Assembly (NCBI GenBank): GCA_002067065.1
Contig: MVPY01000035.1
Span: forward strand, 1 to 49,271
DNA: 49,271 bases
Reading direction: 5' to 3'
DNA from: Methanobacterium sp. PtaB.Bin024
Lineage (GTDB): Archaea > Methanobacteriota > Methanobacteria > Methanobacteriales > Methanobacteriaceae
Numbering within the stretch: the stretch's first letter is position 1; each line of letters starts with the position of its first letter. This document shows positions 48,747 to 49,271 of this stretch, in pieces. The position numbers and the translations under genes are program-made. A model generated the notes under the pieces. The model made no database searches. It had not been told where the DNA came from and saw only the letters and a program-made list of their open reading frames with translations.

Positions 48747-49271
48747 AAACCATAAAATGTAAAAAAGGGACTGCAGAAGAAACCATACCCAATATAGTAA
48801 ATGTTTTATTATCAATAGATTTGTTTTGCATGAAAAAAGAACTAATTTTAGGAATTCTGTATTGAAATAGAGAAATGTTCTTGAACAAAAAAACTCTTAA
48901 ATAACCGATATCATATATATCCTAAGAAGAAATACGCTTTACATATTTCAAAAATTAACACGTATACAATTACCTTTATCAAAATAACAAGTGATATATT
49001 GAAATAATTATCAATGTTGTTATATCTATCCCAATTTTTGACATAACTTTTAGTCTAAATGTAATAAATATTTTAGTAATTTCTCAGATCAAATAGGATT
49101 AAGCTGTATGTTTATTATAGGAAAATCGGTTCCACACGGACTAGAGGAAGGAAAATATTCATGATAATTTGGCCATTTTAATGCTCTGTGATTTTACTGT
49201 TATTTGCAATTCTTCAACTACTGAAGATATCATATTTTCAATTTATCTCTAAGATCCTTTTTAAATACAAC
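48747..49271. other. Gene-free, AT-rich region at the right edge
   Basis: 525 bases with no convincing reading frame on either strand and no RNA gene that I can recognise. TATA-like DNA is frequent (for example near 48912-48920). The notable element is the NrpR operator at 49120-49133, listed separately. Short frames starting near 49161 and 49181 stop within 25 codons, so the regulated gene should start beyond the right edge or have a long leader. Confidence 0.6.
49120..49133 (+). promoter_or_regulatory. NrpR operator upstream of an unseen gene
   Basis: GGAA (49120-49123), six bases AATCGG, TTCC (49130-49133): an exact NrpR operator. TTTATTATA (49111-49119), directly before it, can serve as TATA box for rightward transcription. 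A weaker half-related GGAAGGAAAATATTC follows at 49145-49160, reminiscent of paired strong and weak NrpR sites. The target gene is probably just right of the window. Confidence 0.7.

Noticed and set aside
48747..49271. CRISPR array, tRNA or small RNA in the right-hand gap
   Set aside because: No repeated spacers-and-repeats pattern, no cloverleaf and no strong GC-rich hairpin could be found by eye.

Overview
The window comes from the chromosome of a hydrogenotrophic methanogen of the order Methanobacteriales, most likely a Methanobacterium. The evidence is the gene set: a tungsten-type formylmethanofuran dehydrogenase operon (fwdH-fwdF), F420-dependent formate dehydrogenase (fdhAB), methanogenesis marker protein 8, the archaeal Glu-tRNA(Gln) amidotransferase gatDE, the nitrogen repressor NrpR beside glnA, a Mth212-type exonuclease III, three-gene ketoisovalerate ferredoxin oxidoreductase (vorCBA) and an MsvR-type redox regulator. 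AT-rich intergenic DNA, TATA-type promoters, GGTGAT/GGAGG ribosome binding sites and poly-T terminators fit this. I see no CRISPR array, insertion sequence, prophage or rRNA; this looks like ordinary core chromosome with small lineage-specific genes between.

Layout. 1-1520 (minus): fwdF (cut by the left edge), fwdH and the molybdate-binding Mop protein, with an inverted repeat around the fwd TATA box. 1.6-5.5 kb: trmO, then fdhA-fdhB. 5.6-9.0 kb (minus): glnA then nrpR, with a perfect NrpR operator in the glnA promoter. 9.1-12.8 kb: lipoprotein, ThiF-family enzyme, DUF2769 protein, an intron-containing tRNA-Met, marker protein 8, CBS protein. 12.9-15.1 kb: thiC and a glutaredoxin / ferredoxin-disulfide reductase-rubredoxin pair. 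15.4-18 kb: a FilR1-like regulator and a receiver-PAS-ATPase protein that lacks the kinase phospho-acceptor histidine. 18.3-20.5 kb: DNA ligase and a membrane-anchored OB-fold protein. 20.5-26.7 kb: surface-glycan genes (flippase-like protein, GT2, glucuronyl C5-epimerase-like protein, GT-C-like protein, phosphohexomutase). 26.8-28.8 kb: a small zinc-ribbon gene with no normal start codon, archaeoflavoprotein, a hypothetical protein, adenosine-specific kinase. 29-37.3 kb: XRE-cupin regulator, acyl-CoA synthetase, vorCBA and a second 2-oxoacid oxidoreductase. 37.5-45.3 kb: exonuclease III, DUF998 and DUF2769 proteins, gatD-gatE-trxB, endonuclease IV and a small ORF. 45.4-48.7 kb: a stress cluster (hcp, cupin, zinc ribbon, msvR-like regulator) and a divergent zinc-ribbon gene. 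The last 525 bases hold no gene but contain a second perfect NrpR operator.

How the parts work together. fwd and fdh feed CO2/formate into methanogenesis. NrpR represses glnA when nitrogen is sufficient, and the site at the right edge predicts that the next gene to the right is nitrogen-regulated. The acyl-CoA synthetase and VOR can together turn branched-chain acids into 2-oxoacids for amino-acid synthesis. Exonuclease III, endonuclease IV and DNA ligase form much of a base-excision repair route. The hcp/msvR block and the FTR-rubredoxin/glutaredoxin and thioredoxin reductase genes serve redox homeostasis. The least understood parts are the FilR1-like regulator with its histidine-less kinase partner, the small zinc-ribbon and DUF2769 proteins, and several promoter-proximal inverted repeats.
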